Shown here: one piece after another, positions 19,617 to 27,762 of the stretch
How positions within the stretch are numbered: position 1 is the first letter of the stretch
Layout of the letters: every line of letters starts with the position of its first letter
NCBI RefSeq assembly: GCF_020524325.1
Contig: NZ_JAIVKY010000015.1
Span: forward strand, 1-63,127
Source: Sutcliffiella horikoshii
GTDB taxonomy: Bacteria > Bacillota > Bacilli > Bacillales > Bacillaceae_I
Length of the DNA stretch: 63,127 bases
Direction: 5' to 3'
Position numbers and translations under genes: made by a program
Notes under the pieces: model-generated
Told to the model about the DNA's origin: nothing
The model's database searches: none
What the model saw: the letters and a program-made list of their open reading frames with translations, nothing else

Positions 19617-19649
19617 GAATCCAGCATTCCATTATTTAATAATTTCTCA

Positions 19650-19688
19650 AAAAACAAAAAAACCGAATGACAGTGTCCATCATCCGGG
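19650..19688 (-). terminator. Terminator after the ABC exporter operon
   Basis: Minus-strand stem CCGGATGA/TCATTCGG with a 10-nt loop, followed by TTTTTTTGTTTTTT. It begins 11 bp after the stop at 19699. Confidence 0.9.
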
Positions 19689-19698
19689 TTCTAATATC

Positions 19699-20394
19699 TC
19701 ACTTAACTACCGCTTCTCTCATTCTTTCCTCTACCATTTTGCCTTTTGTTAAGGTAACCTTTACATCTGAATTACTTGCGATGCTTTGGTCATGTGTGAC
19801 GACAATTACGCATTTTCCTTCTTCATGGGCAAGCTTTTGAAGCAAGGTGATGATACTTTTGGCTGTTTCTTCATCCAAGTTCCCTGTAGGCTCGTCCGCA
19901 ACGATCAAATCAGCAGACGAAGAGATAGCGCGTGCAATGGATACCCTTTGTTGTTGGCCTCCGCTAAGCGTCAGGACTTTTTGATTGGCCTGGTCTTTGG
20001 AAATGCCAACTCTCTCCAACAAATCTAGGGCGTATTGTTTTTTATTTGGCTGCTTCACGCCCGTTATTTCCATTGCGGTGATAACGTTTTGAATCGCTGT
20101 CATATAAGGAAGAAGATTATAGGACTGAAATACAATAGATACATATTGGTTTCGAAATTTGGTTAACCCAATTTTGTTCAAATCGGTTCCTTCATAAAGG
20201 ACTATTCCGGATTTAGGTGTATCGAGCGCAGAAACCAAGGCTAGGAAGGTGGTTTTCCCGGATCCTGATGGTCCTACAATGGTATAAAAGGTACCTCTCT
20301 CAAATGTCATGTCCACATCTTTTAAAATATACTGTTCTATGGAATCTTGTTTATACCAGTAACTAACTTGCTGTAGCGATAATAATGTACTCAT
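19699..20394 (-). CDS. ABC transporter ATP-binding protein (MacB/LolD type)
   Basis: A 231-residue nucleotide-binding subunit. Walker A GPSGSGKTTF (near 38-47), Q-loop IVFQSYNLLPYM, signature LSGGQQQRVSIARA, Walker B LIVADEPTGNLDEETA and the H-loop VVTHDQ are all intact. The sequence class is that of LolD/MacB/FtsE ATPases that pair with one FtsX-like permease, which is the gene just upstream (10 bp gap). Two ATGs lie side by side; the second (20394) is 6 bp from AGGAGG and preferred. The operon is divergent from a two-component system that probably controls it. Likely role: export of or resistance to a cell-envelope-active compound; the substrate is unknown. Confidence 0.9.
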   Translation of the reverse strand: MSTLLSLQQVSYWYKQDSIEQYILKDVDMTFERGTFYTIVGPSGSGKTTFLALVSALDTPKSGIVLYEGTDLNKIGLTKFRNQYVSIVFQSYNLLPYMTAIQNVITAMEITGVKQPNKKQYALDLLERVGISKDQANQKVLTLSGGQQQRVSIARAISSSADLIVADEPTGNLDEETAKSIITLLQKLAHEEGKCVIVVTHDQSIASNSDVKVTLTKGKMVEERMREAVVK

Positions 20395-20404
20395 CATGTA
20401 CCTC

Positions 20405-21850
20405 CTAGTCTTGATTCGTCAAAATTGCTTTTGGATTCATTCGAAGAACACTTAAGGCAGGAACAAGTGTTGAAACTAAAATGACAAGTAGTCCGATTCC
20501 GACCATCATGATAATGTTTTCAGCTGTAACGCCAATCGCTAGTTCTTCCATCGTTTGTACGTCCTGGTTCTGGGTCATGCCTCCAGGTCCCATTGCTCCC
20601 ATCATTCCTCGCCTGTTGGTAAAGGATTGGGGTTCATTACTTTCTTCAGAGGCGGTAAGCTCTTGTTCTAGTAATTGGTTACCTACTGCTTCTGCCACAT
20701 AGCTACCTGTCACCAGAGATAACCCCATCGCCAATACCGCTACCATCAATATTTCTACTAGGAATTGACCAACTAATTTTTTTCGTTTCTCTCCAATGGC
20801 CAATAAAACGCCCATCTCATATTTTCTTTCTCGTATGGTCATCATGACAATCAAGCCAAGAATAATTGAACCAGCAATCGTAACTAGTAATACTATCTTG
20901 TTAGAGAAGGAAGATACATTCTCAATCGGTCCCATCATCTGTTGATAGAGCTGGTCATTCGCATTTAAAATAAACGTATCAAAATCGATGGTGCCCAATT
21001 CTTTTGCTTCCGCAATAAATGCCTCAATGTTTAACGGGTCATTCATATAATAAATTGCCTGATTAATGATTCCTTCTTCACCCTTTAGTTGATTAGCTGC
21101 TTCTAGTGGTACATAGATAGAGTTATAAGGATTCATTGATAAGATTCTTTCTGCTTGTGGAGGTATTTCCGCACTAGTAGAATAGATACCTTTGATTTCA
21201 AGTGTTACCGTCTCCTCTGTTTCCACTGATGTAATGGAGATGTCATCGCCTATGGACCAGCCATTTTCAGAGGCTAGATTTTCCTCCACCAACGTGACCA
21301 TTTTCCCTGCATCATCCGCTGTAAGGTGTTCTCCTTCTACCATTTCAGATTGGCCATCCATAAAAGAAGCAGCCGCATCACTAAATAACACGCCTTGAAC
21401 ATCCAAATCCGAATTCATACCTCCACCCATTCTGCCAGGCATACTTCCTTGAGCTTGATCTTCTTCTGTTGCACTTTCTTCTTCCTCCGCTGCGCCAATC
21501 GCCGTGAAATCAGTTGCCATGGCACTTGCCGTAGAGTAGAAGTTATACCCTTCCACATAATGAGATTCAATGAGTGATTCTGCATCTTCTATATCGATGG
21601 GAATGGGTTGGAACATCGCTTGCCTTCTTCGCTCTTCCCCACCATTTTCCACAAGACTTTGTCTGTCGACCGTTAACGTAACATCTCCACCAAGTTCTTT
21701 CCTCGCTAAGTTACTAGACTCCTCCGCAGCTGTCTGAATGGTTAAACCCGTTAATACAAATACAGATATAACAGCAAGTACGACGAGAAGAATCAGGCTT
21801 TTCCCTTTTCTAGCTGTTACACTCCAATACGCCCTTTTGATAAAATTCAC
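20405..21850 (-). CDS. ABC transporter permease (MacB/FtsX type)
   Basis: A 481-residue permease: one N-terminal helix (about 15-38), a large extracytoplasmic MacB-PCD-like domain, then three C-terminal helices (near 320-345, 365-390 and 445-470), the classical FtsX/MacB layout. Two Met/Gly-rich stretches stand out: SMPGRMGGGMNSDLD in the external domain and RRGMMGAMGPGGM in the loop before the last helix. Start is GTG at 21850, 9 bp after AGGAGG. It forms an operon with the ATPase downstream. Met-rich external loops are common in proteins that handle copper or silver, but metal transport is only a guess here. Confidence 0.88.
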   Translation of the reverse strand: MNFIKRAYWSVTARKGKSLILLVVLAVISVFVLTGLTIQTAAEESSNLARKELGGDVTLTVDRQSLVENGGEERRRQAMFQPIPIDIEDAESLIESHYVEGYNFYSTASAMATDFTAIGAAEEEESATEEDQAQGSMPGRMGGGMNSDLDVQGVLFSDAAASFMDGQSEMVEGEHLTADDAGKMVTLVEENLASENGWSIGDDISITSVETEETVTLEIKGIYSTSAEIPPQAERILSMNPYNSIYVPLEAANQLKGEEGIINQAIYYMNDPLNIEAFIAEAKELGTIDFDTFILNANDQLYQQMMGPIENVSSFSNKIVLLVTIAGSIILGLIVMMTIRERKYEMGVLLAIGEKRKKLVGQFLVEILMVAVLAMGLSLVTGSYVAEAVGNQLLEQELTASEESNEPQSFTNRRGMMGAMGPGGMTQNQDVQTMEELAIGVTAENIIMMVGIGLLVILVSTLVPALSVLRMNPKAILTNQD

Positions 21851-21930
21851 TTTTTATTACCTCCTCTTTTTTTAAAACAAGCCATAGTAGGTATTATTCA
21901 AAACGAAACTGATTTGGTCCTTAAAAGAAA

Positions 21931-21980
21931 CTGAAAGTTAGCTGAAAATTTTATTCAAAAGTCCATTATCCCGCTATATT
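21931..21980 (+). promoter_or_regulatory. Candidate response-regulator box and promoter
   Basis: An 11-bp direct repeat CTGAAAGTTAG CTGAAAATTTT (21931-21952) lies between the divergent ABC operon and two-component genes. Such tandem 11-bp repeats are typical OmpR-family binding sites. A plus-strand -10 TATATT (21975-21980) sits just downstream without a good -35, as expected for an activated promoter. This fits autoregulation, possibly with control of the exporter. Confidence 0.45.
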
Positions 21981-22028
21981 GGGGTTACAATAAACGGTAA
22001 GAAGGTAAACGGAGAGAGGTACATTTTG

Positions 22029-22712
22029 ATGAATAACCAAGAAATAAAAATACTGCTAGTCGATGATGAAAAAAATATAGTACAATTCCTTGAGCTTGGC
22101 TTATCAAACGAAGGATACAAGGTAAAGACAGCCTCAGATGGAATTATTGCGATGAACCTCTTACCAGACTTCAAGCCCCATGTCGTTATTTTAGATGTGA
22201 TGATGCCTGGGTTAGATGGATTCGAGGTGTGTAATATGATAAGAAAAAGCGGTATCCAAACCTCCATCATCATGTTGACGGCACGAGATGAGGTTGACAA
22301 TCGAGTTAAAGGGTTAAAAATTGGAGCAGACGATTACATCGTGAAGCCTTTTAGTTTTGAGGAATTATTAGCCCGTATTCAAGCTCGTGTCAGAAACCAA
22401 TTCCCTGATCAGTTCGGTGAAGTTATCTACGGTCCATTTCGAATAGATGATAGACGGAGGGAGATCGAGTACAAGGGCAAAGGACTGGCCCTTTCCCCAA
22501 CAGAGTATGAACTGTTAAAGTATCTCGTCTTAAATCACGGGATGGTGATGAGTAAGTTATTGATCTTAGATAAGGTGTGGGGATATACCTTTCAAGGAGA
22601 GGATAACATCGTGGAAGTCTATATCCGATCCTTGCGGGAAAAGCTTGGAGATAAACAGCATCAGCTCATTCGTACGATTAGAGGGGCTGGATATAGGTTG
22701 GATTTATTATGA
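22029..22712 (+). CDS. OmpR-family response regulator
   Basis: A 227-residue response regulator: receiver domain with acidic pair DD at 12-13, phospho-acceptor Asp56 in VVILDVMMPGLDGFEV and the conserved Lys in YIVKPFSFEELLARI (near 105), then a winged-helix DNA-binding domain ending GAGYRLDLL. The ATG at 22029 was preferred; a TTG three bases earlier is also possible, both after GAGAGG. It overlaps the following histidine kinase by four bases (ATGA), so the two are co-translated. The pair is divergent from a MacB-like exporter, the usual arrangement for regulators of envelope-stress or antimicrobial export. Confidence 0.93.
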   Translation: MNNQEIKILLVDDEKNIVQFLELGLSNEGYKVKTASDGIIAMNLLPDFKPHVVILDVMMPGLDGFEVCNMIRKSGIQTSIIMLTARDEVDNRVKGLKIGADDYIVKPFSFEELLARIQARVRNQFPDQFGEVIYGPFRIDDRRREIEYKGKGLALSPTEYELLKYLVLNHGMVMSKLLILDKVWGYTFQGEDNIVEVYIRSLREKLGDKQHQLIRTIRGAGYRLDLL

Positions 22713-24175
22713 AGCCTATTCAAAAAATCCTACAAACCCTATCCCCTTCCTCACTTCGGTATCAGCTTCTCTTTAAAATGCTTATCATCCTCTCACTTAT
22801 ATTAGTGGTGATTGGTTTTTTCCAATATATGGTCTTAAAGGACTTTCTTTATAAAAATGAAGCGGAACAACTTAGTGGGAAAATCATGTCTGTTCCGATA
22901 GGAGCGTTAGGAGAATTTTCCGACCCTCCCGGTGGCAGAGAGCGCCCTCATTTTTTCTTAGTGGAGAATATATCACTCTCCCTTATTCAGGAGGACGGAA
23001 CGTATATTGACTTGTTGGATAACAATGGGTTGGAATCTCCACGATTCTCGGAAGCCAAACTGGAGTCCATAAAAGAAAATATAGGAGGCAGAAACAGAGC
23101 AGATTATCATTTGAACAAGGATGAAAACGGGACCGAACAGCTAGTCCTATTCCGGCCGGCCATGCGAAATCCAAACCGATTCCAAAATGGGGACGGCGCG
23201 ATCTTACAGATGGGAATCAGCACCGCTCCCTTGCAGCAGCTATTATGGAAACAATGGCTAACCTTTATGATTCTATCCACTTTTGCGATAGCAGCAGGGA
23301 TTTGGATTTACTTCTCGGCTATCAAAAAGACATTGGGTCCATTATCCAACATCGTATCATCTGTACAGACCATCAACGCCTCCAACATGGCGTACCGAAT
23401 TCCACAGAAACAAGGACAAGAAGAAATAGATCTGTTATCCGAATCCTTCAATGACATGCTGCAACGCCTGGAGATATCTTTTGGACAAGAAAGAGAAGCA
23501 AAGGAACAAATGAGACGTTTCATCGCGGACGCGTCTCATGAACTCAGAACCCCTCTAACTTCTGTGCACGGTTACCTTGAGGTACTGCTAAGAGGCGCTG
23601 CCCAAAATCCAAACCAACTGACAATGGCACTAGATAATATGTACGGCGAAACGAAAAGGGTAATTAAGCTAGTCGAGGAATTGTTATTGTTGGCAAAATT
23701 GGATCAAGCACCAGAATTAGAGCTGCAATCAACCAATCTAACCGAACTCATCCGCGACATGAAGCCACAGCTAAGCATCCTGGCAGGAAAAAGAATGGTA
23801 ACCTTTCATTTGATTAATGATGTGTACGCGAATCTGAACCCTGACAAAATAAAGCAAGTAATCTTAAACCTTTTTCAAAACGCGATTCAACATACAGATG
23901 CTGCGCAAGGCAGAATTGATATTCGGTTAGAGAGTTTAGAAGATGCTATTCAGTTAAGCGTCGAGGACAACGGTTCCGGAATTGATAAGGACAAGCTGCC
24001 GCATGTTTTTGAGCGGTTTTATCGAATTGATTATTCCAGAAATCGTGATTATGGAGGAGCCGGGCTCGGGCTCTCTATTACAAAGGCAATTGTAGAGGCA
24101 CACCACGGTAGTGTGGATGTTGATAGTGCTCCGGGGGAAGGGGCTAGATTTATTATTTATTTGCCATTGGGGTGA
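22709..24175 (+). CDS. Sensor histidine kinase
   Basis: A 488-residue membrane kinase. Two transmembrane helices (about 24-46 and 182-206) enclose an external sensor domain; HAMP follows, then HisKA with the phospho-acceptor His in FIADASHELRTPLTSVHGY (near 278), and the HATPase domain with N-box LNLFQNAIQH, G1 DNGSGI, F-box FERFYR and G2 GGAGLGLSI. The start overlaps the response regulator stop. Together they form a complete two-component system that probably controls the divergent ABC exporter. The sensor domain is not of a type I recognise, so the signal is unknown. Confidence 0.92.
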   Translation: MKPIQKILQTLSPSSLRYQLLFKMLIILSLILVVIGFFQYMVLKDFLYKNEAEQLSGKIMSVPIGALGEFSDPPGGRERPHFFLVENISLSLIQEDGTYIDLLDNNGLESPRFSEAKLESIKENIGGRNRADYHLNKDENGTEQLVLFRPAMRNPNRFQNGDGAILQMGISTAPLQQLLWKQWLTFMILSTFAIAAGIWIYFSAIKKTLGPLSNIVSSVQTINASNMAYRIPQKQGQEEIDLLSESFNDMLQRLEISFGQEREAKEQMRRFIADASHELRTPLTSVHGYLEVLLRGAAQNPNQLTMALDNMYGETKRVIKLVEELLLLAKLDQAPELELQSTNLTELIRDMKPQLSILAGKRMVTFHLINDVYANLNPDKIKQVILNLFQNAIQHTDAAQGRIDIRLESLEDAIQLSVEDNGSGIDKDKLPHVFERFYRIDYSRNRDYGGAGLGLSITKAIVEAHHGSVDVDSAPGEGARFIIYLPLG

Positions 24176-24224
24176 GTCGTGAGGCAGAACCGTTTTAAGC
24201 TATCCCTATTTTGCTATAGCATGT

Positions 24225-24314
24225 AAAAATAGTCGATATTTATCGATTTAGATTGAGCCTCTATAAAACAATAGTAAAAAATCAATTGTACAAACGTTTG
24301 TTTAAAAATTGCTA
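24225..24314. repeat. Interspersed ~92-bp element, copy 3
   Basis: Starts AAAAATAGTCGATATT, contains TACAAACGTTTGTTT and ends AAAATTGCTATAT. It is shorter by a few bases and more diverged than copies 1 and 2, but keeps the ends, the central palindrome and the poly-A block in the same orientation. It lies between the histidine kinase and guaC, upstream of the guaC PurR boxes. Confidence 0.7.
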
Positions 24315-24408
24315 TATACGAATACTTTCTAATAAACACACAACTGATCTATCGTAAAAAATCATTTTTATAAGTGATAACACATAAAAATATACCTATT
24401 TTTAAATA

Positions 24409-24455
24409 AAATACGAACGATTGTTGTTTACACAAAGAAAAAGTTCGTTTATAAT
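24409..24455 (+). promoter_or_regulatory. guaC promoter overlapped by paired PurR boxes
   Basis: Promoter: -35 TTTACA (24427-24432), 17-bp spacer, -10 TATAAT (24450-24455). PurR boxes: AAATACGAACGAT (24409-24421) and, inverted, AAAGTTCGTTTAT (24440-24452), separated by 18 bp exactly as in front of pbuG. The second box overlaps the -10, so PurR binding should block transcription. Confidence 0.85.
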
Positions 24456-24487
24456 CAAACTTGTGTTGAAATTACTAATAACTATTT

Positions 24488-24596
24488 CATTCGTATATTC
24501 TTAGAGATATGGTCTAAGAGTTTCTACTAGGAGCCGTAAAATCCTAACTACGAATGGGTGGATTCACTCTGCCCATTTCTAGTCTGGATTTTTTGT
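24488..24596 (+). promoter_or_regulatory. Guanine-type riboswitch of guaC, predicted ON switch
   Basis: The aptamer covers 24488-24556: P1 CATTCGTA/TACGAATG, P2 with loop GATATGG, J2/3 TTTCTACT, P3 TAGGA/TCCTA with loop GCCGTAA, then ACTA (C74, guanine specificity). The terminator hairpin has its left arm at 24538-24558 and right arm at 24572-24592 (18 of 21 positions pair, counting one G-T) with a following T-run. The left arm contains the 3' strands of P3 and P1, so aptamer and terminator exclude each other. Ligand binding should therefore allow transcription. Confidence 0.85.
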
Positions 24597-24648
24597 TGTG
24601 TAAAAACCGAACATTACTATGAAAATTATTCTTTTAGGAGTGTGTCTC

Positions 24649-25632
24649 ATGGAAAATGTATTTGATTATGAAGATATTCAGTTAGTACCAAATAAATGTG
24701 TCGTTAACAGCCGTTCTGAGTGTGATACTACGGTAACACTTGGTGGCCGTCAATTTAAGCTTCCTGTAGTGCCAGCCAATATGCAAACGATCATTGATGA
24801 AAAAATAGCGCTTTACCTTGCTGAAAATAACTACTTTTACATTATGCACCGCTTTGAGCCACAAAAGCGTCAGGCATTCATTGAGAACATGCATGCAAAA
24901 GGTCTTTACGCTTCCATCAGTGTTGGGGTGAAAGAAGAAGAATATTCATTCGTTGAAGAGCTTGCAGCAGCAAACCTTACTCCTGAATACATCACGATCG
25001 ACATTGCCCATGGGCATTCCAATGCTGTCATCAACATGATTCAGCATATTAAGAAACACTTGCCAGAGAGCTTCGTCATTGCCGGTAACGTTGGTACACC
25101 TGAAGCTGTACGTGAACTGGAACATGCCGGCGCAGATGCAACGAAAGTAGGTATCGGCCCTGGTAAAGTATGTATCACAAAAATCAAAACTGGTTTCGGT
25201 ACTGGTGGCTGGCAGTTGGCAGCACTTCGTTTATGTGCAAAAGCAGCAAGCAAACCAATCATCGCTGACGGCGGAATCCGTACACACGGCGATATCGCGA
25301 AATCCGTGCGTTTCGGTGCGACGATGGTCATGATCGGCTCCCTTTTTGCCGGCCATGAAGAATCACCAGGAGAAACGAGCGAAGTAAACGGAAAGCTAGT
25401 GAAAGAATACTTCGGCTCCGCTTCCGAATTCCAAAAAGGCGAAAAGAAAAACGTAGAAGGCAAAAAAATGTTCGTCGAGCATAAAGGTGCCTTACAAGAT
25501 ACATTAACGGAAATGGAACAAGACCTTCAATCTTCCATCTCTTACGCTGGAGGAACGACTCTAGACGCTATCCGTCACGTCGATTATGTGATTGTGAAGA
25601 ACTCTATCTTTAATGGCGATAAGGTTTATTAA
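24649..25632 (+). CDS. guaC: GMP reductase GuaC
   Basis: NADPH-dependent reductive deamination of GMP to IMP, linking guanine to adenine nucleotide pools, in the cytosol. The 327-residue protein aligns almost residue by residue with B. subtilis GuaC. It has the IMPDH/GMPR barrel, the catalytic Cys in [13 protein letters not shown] (near 174) and the phosphate-binding [12 protein letters not shown]. The ATG at 24649 follows AGGAG by 8 bp; a longer frame from 24619 lacks a binding site and family similarity. It is a single gene with PurR boxes, a guanine riboswitch and its own terminator, so both repression and guanine sensing are visible. No oddities in the protein. Confidence 0.97.
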   Translation: MENVFDYEDIQLVPNKCVVNSRSECDTTVTLGGRQFKLPVVPANMQTIIDEKIALYLAENNYFYIMHRFEPQKRQAFIENMHAKGLYASISVGVKEEEYSFVEELAAANLTPEYITIDIAHGHSNAVINMIQHIKKHLPESFVIAGNVGTPEAVRELEHAGADATKVGIGPGKVCITKIKTGFGTGGWQLAALRLCAKAASKPIIADGGIRTHGDIAKSVRFGATMVMIGSLFAGHEESPGETSEVNGKLVKEYFGSASEFQKGEKKNVEGKKMFVEHKGALQDTLTEMEQDLQSSISYAGGTTLDAIRHVDYVIVKNSIFNGDKVY

Positions 25633-25645
25633 GAGAAGCATGGCA

Positions 25646-25685
25646 GCATAGTTGATCGAGTATGATCAACTATGCTGTTTTTTTG
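25646..25685 (+). terminator. Terminator after guaC
   Basis: Perfect 13-bp stem AGCATAGTTGATC/GATCAACTATGCT with a 5-nt loop, followed by GTTTTTTT. Confidence 0.95.
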
Positions 25686-25704
25686 GTTCTTTTAAACACC
25701 GCTG

Positions 25705-25850
25705 TTGATTTCCGCAAATGGCTTCGCTTATCCAGAGGGCGACCTTGAGCCTCCTCGGGCTGCGCCCTGCGGGGTCTCAACATTGTCGCTACTCCCCCGC
25801 AGGAGTCTTCGCCAACTGCTCCAATCCACAGCTAGGTTGCTGCAAAAATT
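25705..25850 (-). repeat. GC-rich Bacillus-type interspersed repeat, copy 1
   Basis: A GC-rich block amid AT-rich DNA. On the minus strand it contains GACTCCTGCGGGGGAGTAGC, TTGAGACCCCGCAGGGCGC, GAGGAGGCTCAAGGTCGCCC and ATAAGCGAAGCCATTTGCGG. It can fold extensively. The same blocks recur at 49990-50105 (GTGAGACCCCGCAACGGAG, GAGGAGGCTCACGGACCGCC). Elements of this type are common between genes in bacilli. A reading frame across it (25705-25950) is an artefact of base composition. Confidence 0.8.
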
Positions 25851-25880
25851 AACAGTATGCTTTAACAGAGCCTATATAAT

Positions 25881-25915
25881 AAAAAGCCCCCTTCATCCAT
25901 GGATGAGGGAGCTTT
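25881..25915 (-). terminator. Terminator after the metal ABC operon
   Basis: Minus-strand hairpin AGCTCCCTCATCC/GGATGAAGGGGGCT with almost no loop, followed by TTTTTATTATAT. It begins 10 bp after the stop codon at 25925. Confidence 0.9.
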
Positions 25916-25924
25916 GGTGGCAGG

Positions 25925-26866
25925 TTACTTCGTTAAGCCTTCGAAAATAGTATTGATATTCCATTCCATCATAGCAATGTATGAATCTCCGTCTTCACCA
26001 GGCGCTGCTATGGAATCGGTGAATACTTTCCCCATAATAGGTACTCCTGTTTCCTCTGATACAGCTTCCATACTGCGGGCATCAATACTGGTTTCTAAGA
26101 ATAACCCTGTAATATTTCTTTCATTGATGATATCTACAATTCTTGTAATCTGATCTGGAGTTCCTTGATTTTCTTGGTTGATTTCCCAAATATATTCTGC
26201 TTGGAATCCATATGCCTCACTAAAGTACTTAAAAGCACCTTCACTTGTTACAAGCACTCGTTGTTCTTCTGGAATTTCCGCGTACTTCTCTTTCGCTTTG
26301 TTGTGAAGTTCTTCTAACTTTGCAATGTATTCTTCTGCATTTTTTTCATACACTTCTTTATTTTCCGGATCCACTTTAATTAACCCATCACGTGCATTTT
26401 CTGCATATTTAATTCCGTTTCTAATATCCAACCATGCATGAGGGTCTTCTTCCCCTTCCTTACCTTTTGTTGTAAGAAACTTTGCTTCCACACCTTCACT
26501 CATGAGAAATACAGGTGCATCCTTACCGTCTTTCTCTGCCGTTTCCATCAACTTGGTAAACCATGAGTTTCCTTCCTCAAGGTTTAATCCGTTATAAAAT
26601 ACTGCATCGGCATCAGTAGTCTTCTGCACATCTACTGGAAGTGGATCGTACTCATGTGGATTAGAACCAATCGGTGCTAAGCTATGGATATCCACTAAGT
26701 CCCCGCCTACATTTTTCACAATATCATAAACGATGGAATACGTAGTTACCACTTGCACTTTACCTTCACTGTCACCGTTGCCATTTGCCTTTTCCCCGTT
26801 ACATGCCGTTAATGCCATAATGGCAAATAATGAAACGAGAAATACCGATAATTTTTTCAACATCAT
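25925..26866 (-). CDS. Manganese-type metal ABC transporter, substrate-binding lipoprotein
   Basis: A 313-residue TroA/PsaA-family lipoprotein. It has a signal peptide with lipobox LTAC (Cys near 22), then two lobes joined by a long helix. Metal ligands can be assigned by family pattern: His in SNPHEYDP, His in EEDPHAWLD, Glu in TSEGAFKYF and Asp in ETSIDARSME. The His-His-Glu-Asp set is the manganese (PsaA/MntC) type; zinc proteins have His in the third place. It is the last gene of an operon after the ATPase and permease; 33 bp separate it from the permease. The ATG follows GGGGG by 6 bp. MntR control is plausible but not proven. Confidence 0.9.
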   Translation of the reverse strand: MMLKKLSVFLVSLFAIMALTACNGEKANGNGDSEGKVQVVTTYSIVYDIVKNVGGDLVDIHSLAPIGSNPHEYDPLPVDVQKTTDADAVFYNGLNLEEGNSWFTKLMETAEKDGKDAPVFLMSEGVEAKFLTTKGKEGEEDPHAWLDIRNGIKYAENARDGLIKVDPENKEVYEKNAEEYIAKLEELHNKAKEKYAEIPEEQRVLVTSEGAFKYFSEAYGFQAEYIWEINQENQGTPDQITRIVDIINERNITGLFLETSIDARSMEAVSEETGVPIMGKVFTDSIAAPGEDGDSYIAMMEWNINTIFEGLTK

Positions 26867-26899
26867 TCGTTTCCCCCTACTCTTCTTTTTTTATAAAAA

Positions 26900-27757
26900 T
26901 CACATCAATGCCGCACGTTTCTTTCTTGCTTTCACCATTTTCCATAGCAAACCATGCTTTGGAGAGAATAAAAATACCAACGTGAAAATTGCAGTTGCCG
27001 CAATAACAATGGTTGCTCCAGAAGCCAGATTGTAGGTGAAGCTAAAATATAGACCAACAATCGAGGAGATGACTCCTATTCCAGCGGCAAGGAAAATCAT
27101 CACCCATAACCTGTCTGTCAGCAGATATGCAGCAGCTGCAGGTGTAATTAACATCGCAACGACAAGAACAATTCCTACCGTCTGAAGAGACGCCACAGTC
27201 ACCATCGTAAGAAGTGTCATCAAAAAATAGTGAATGAAACGAACTGGCAATCCGTAGGCCGCTGCCATCGTACTATCAAAGGATGTAACCAATAATTCTT
27301 TGTAAAAAAGATAGACTGCCGTAAGTACAAACAATCCAGTACCAAGTGTGATCCACATATCCGAAGGACGGACTGCCAAGACATTCCCAAACAAAATATG
27401 ATATAGATCCGTACTGCTTTTTAGCATCGTAATGATGATAATTCCAGCAGCAAACATCGCAGTAAACATAATTCCAATGGAAGTATCGTGCTTGATGCGA
27501 CTGTTTTGGCTCACAAACCCAATGGCAATGGCTGTGAGTATCCCTGTGAACACAGCGCCAAAGAAAAAGTTGATGCCTAGAACATAGGAGATTGCAACAC
27601 CGGGTAACACGGCGTGCGAAATGGCATCCCCCATTAAAGCCATCCCTCTTAGGATGATGAAACAGCCAATCACTCCACAAATAATACCTACCATAATGGA
27701 TGTGAGAAGTGCTTTCTGCAGGAATCCATATTGCATTACCGCTTCGATAAATGCCAT
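26900..27757 (-). CDS. Manganese-type metal ABC transporter, permease
   Basis: A 285-residue ABC-3 family integral membrane protein with about eight to nine helices. Family features: GDAISHAVLPGVAISYVLG in the N-terminal third, FDSTMAAAYGLP in the middle and the conserved TVASLQTVGIVLVVAMLITPAAAAYLL region. It begins 5 bp after the ATPase stop codon and is the only permease in the operon, whereas the B. subtilis mnt operon, as I remember it, has two different permeases. A homodimer is therefore likely, as in Psa/Mts-type transporters. Confidence 0.9.
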   Translation of the reverse strand: MAFIEAVMQYGFLQKALLTSIMVGIICGVIGCFIILRGMALMGDAISHAVLPGVAISYVLGINFFFGAVFTGILTAIAIGFVSQNSRIKHDTSIGIMFTAMFAAGIIIITMLKSSTDLYHILFGNVLAVRPSDMWITLGTGLFVLTAVYLFYKELLVTSFDSTMAAAYGLPVRFIHYFLMTLLTMVTVASLQTVGIVLVVAMLITPAAAAYLLTDRLWVMIFLAAGIGVISSIVGLYFSFTYNLASGATIVIAATAIFTLVFLFSPKHGLLWKMVKARKKRAALM

Positions 27758-27762
27758 TTTCC

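Noticed and set aside
20405-21850. Copper or silver exporter
   Set aside because: The Met-rich loops are suggestive, but there are no Cys/His metal motifs or copper-regulator sites, so no substrate is claimed.
25705-25950. 81-residue plus-strand gene
   Set aside because: It consists of the GC-rich interspersed repeat and a terminator; no ribosome site.
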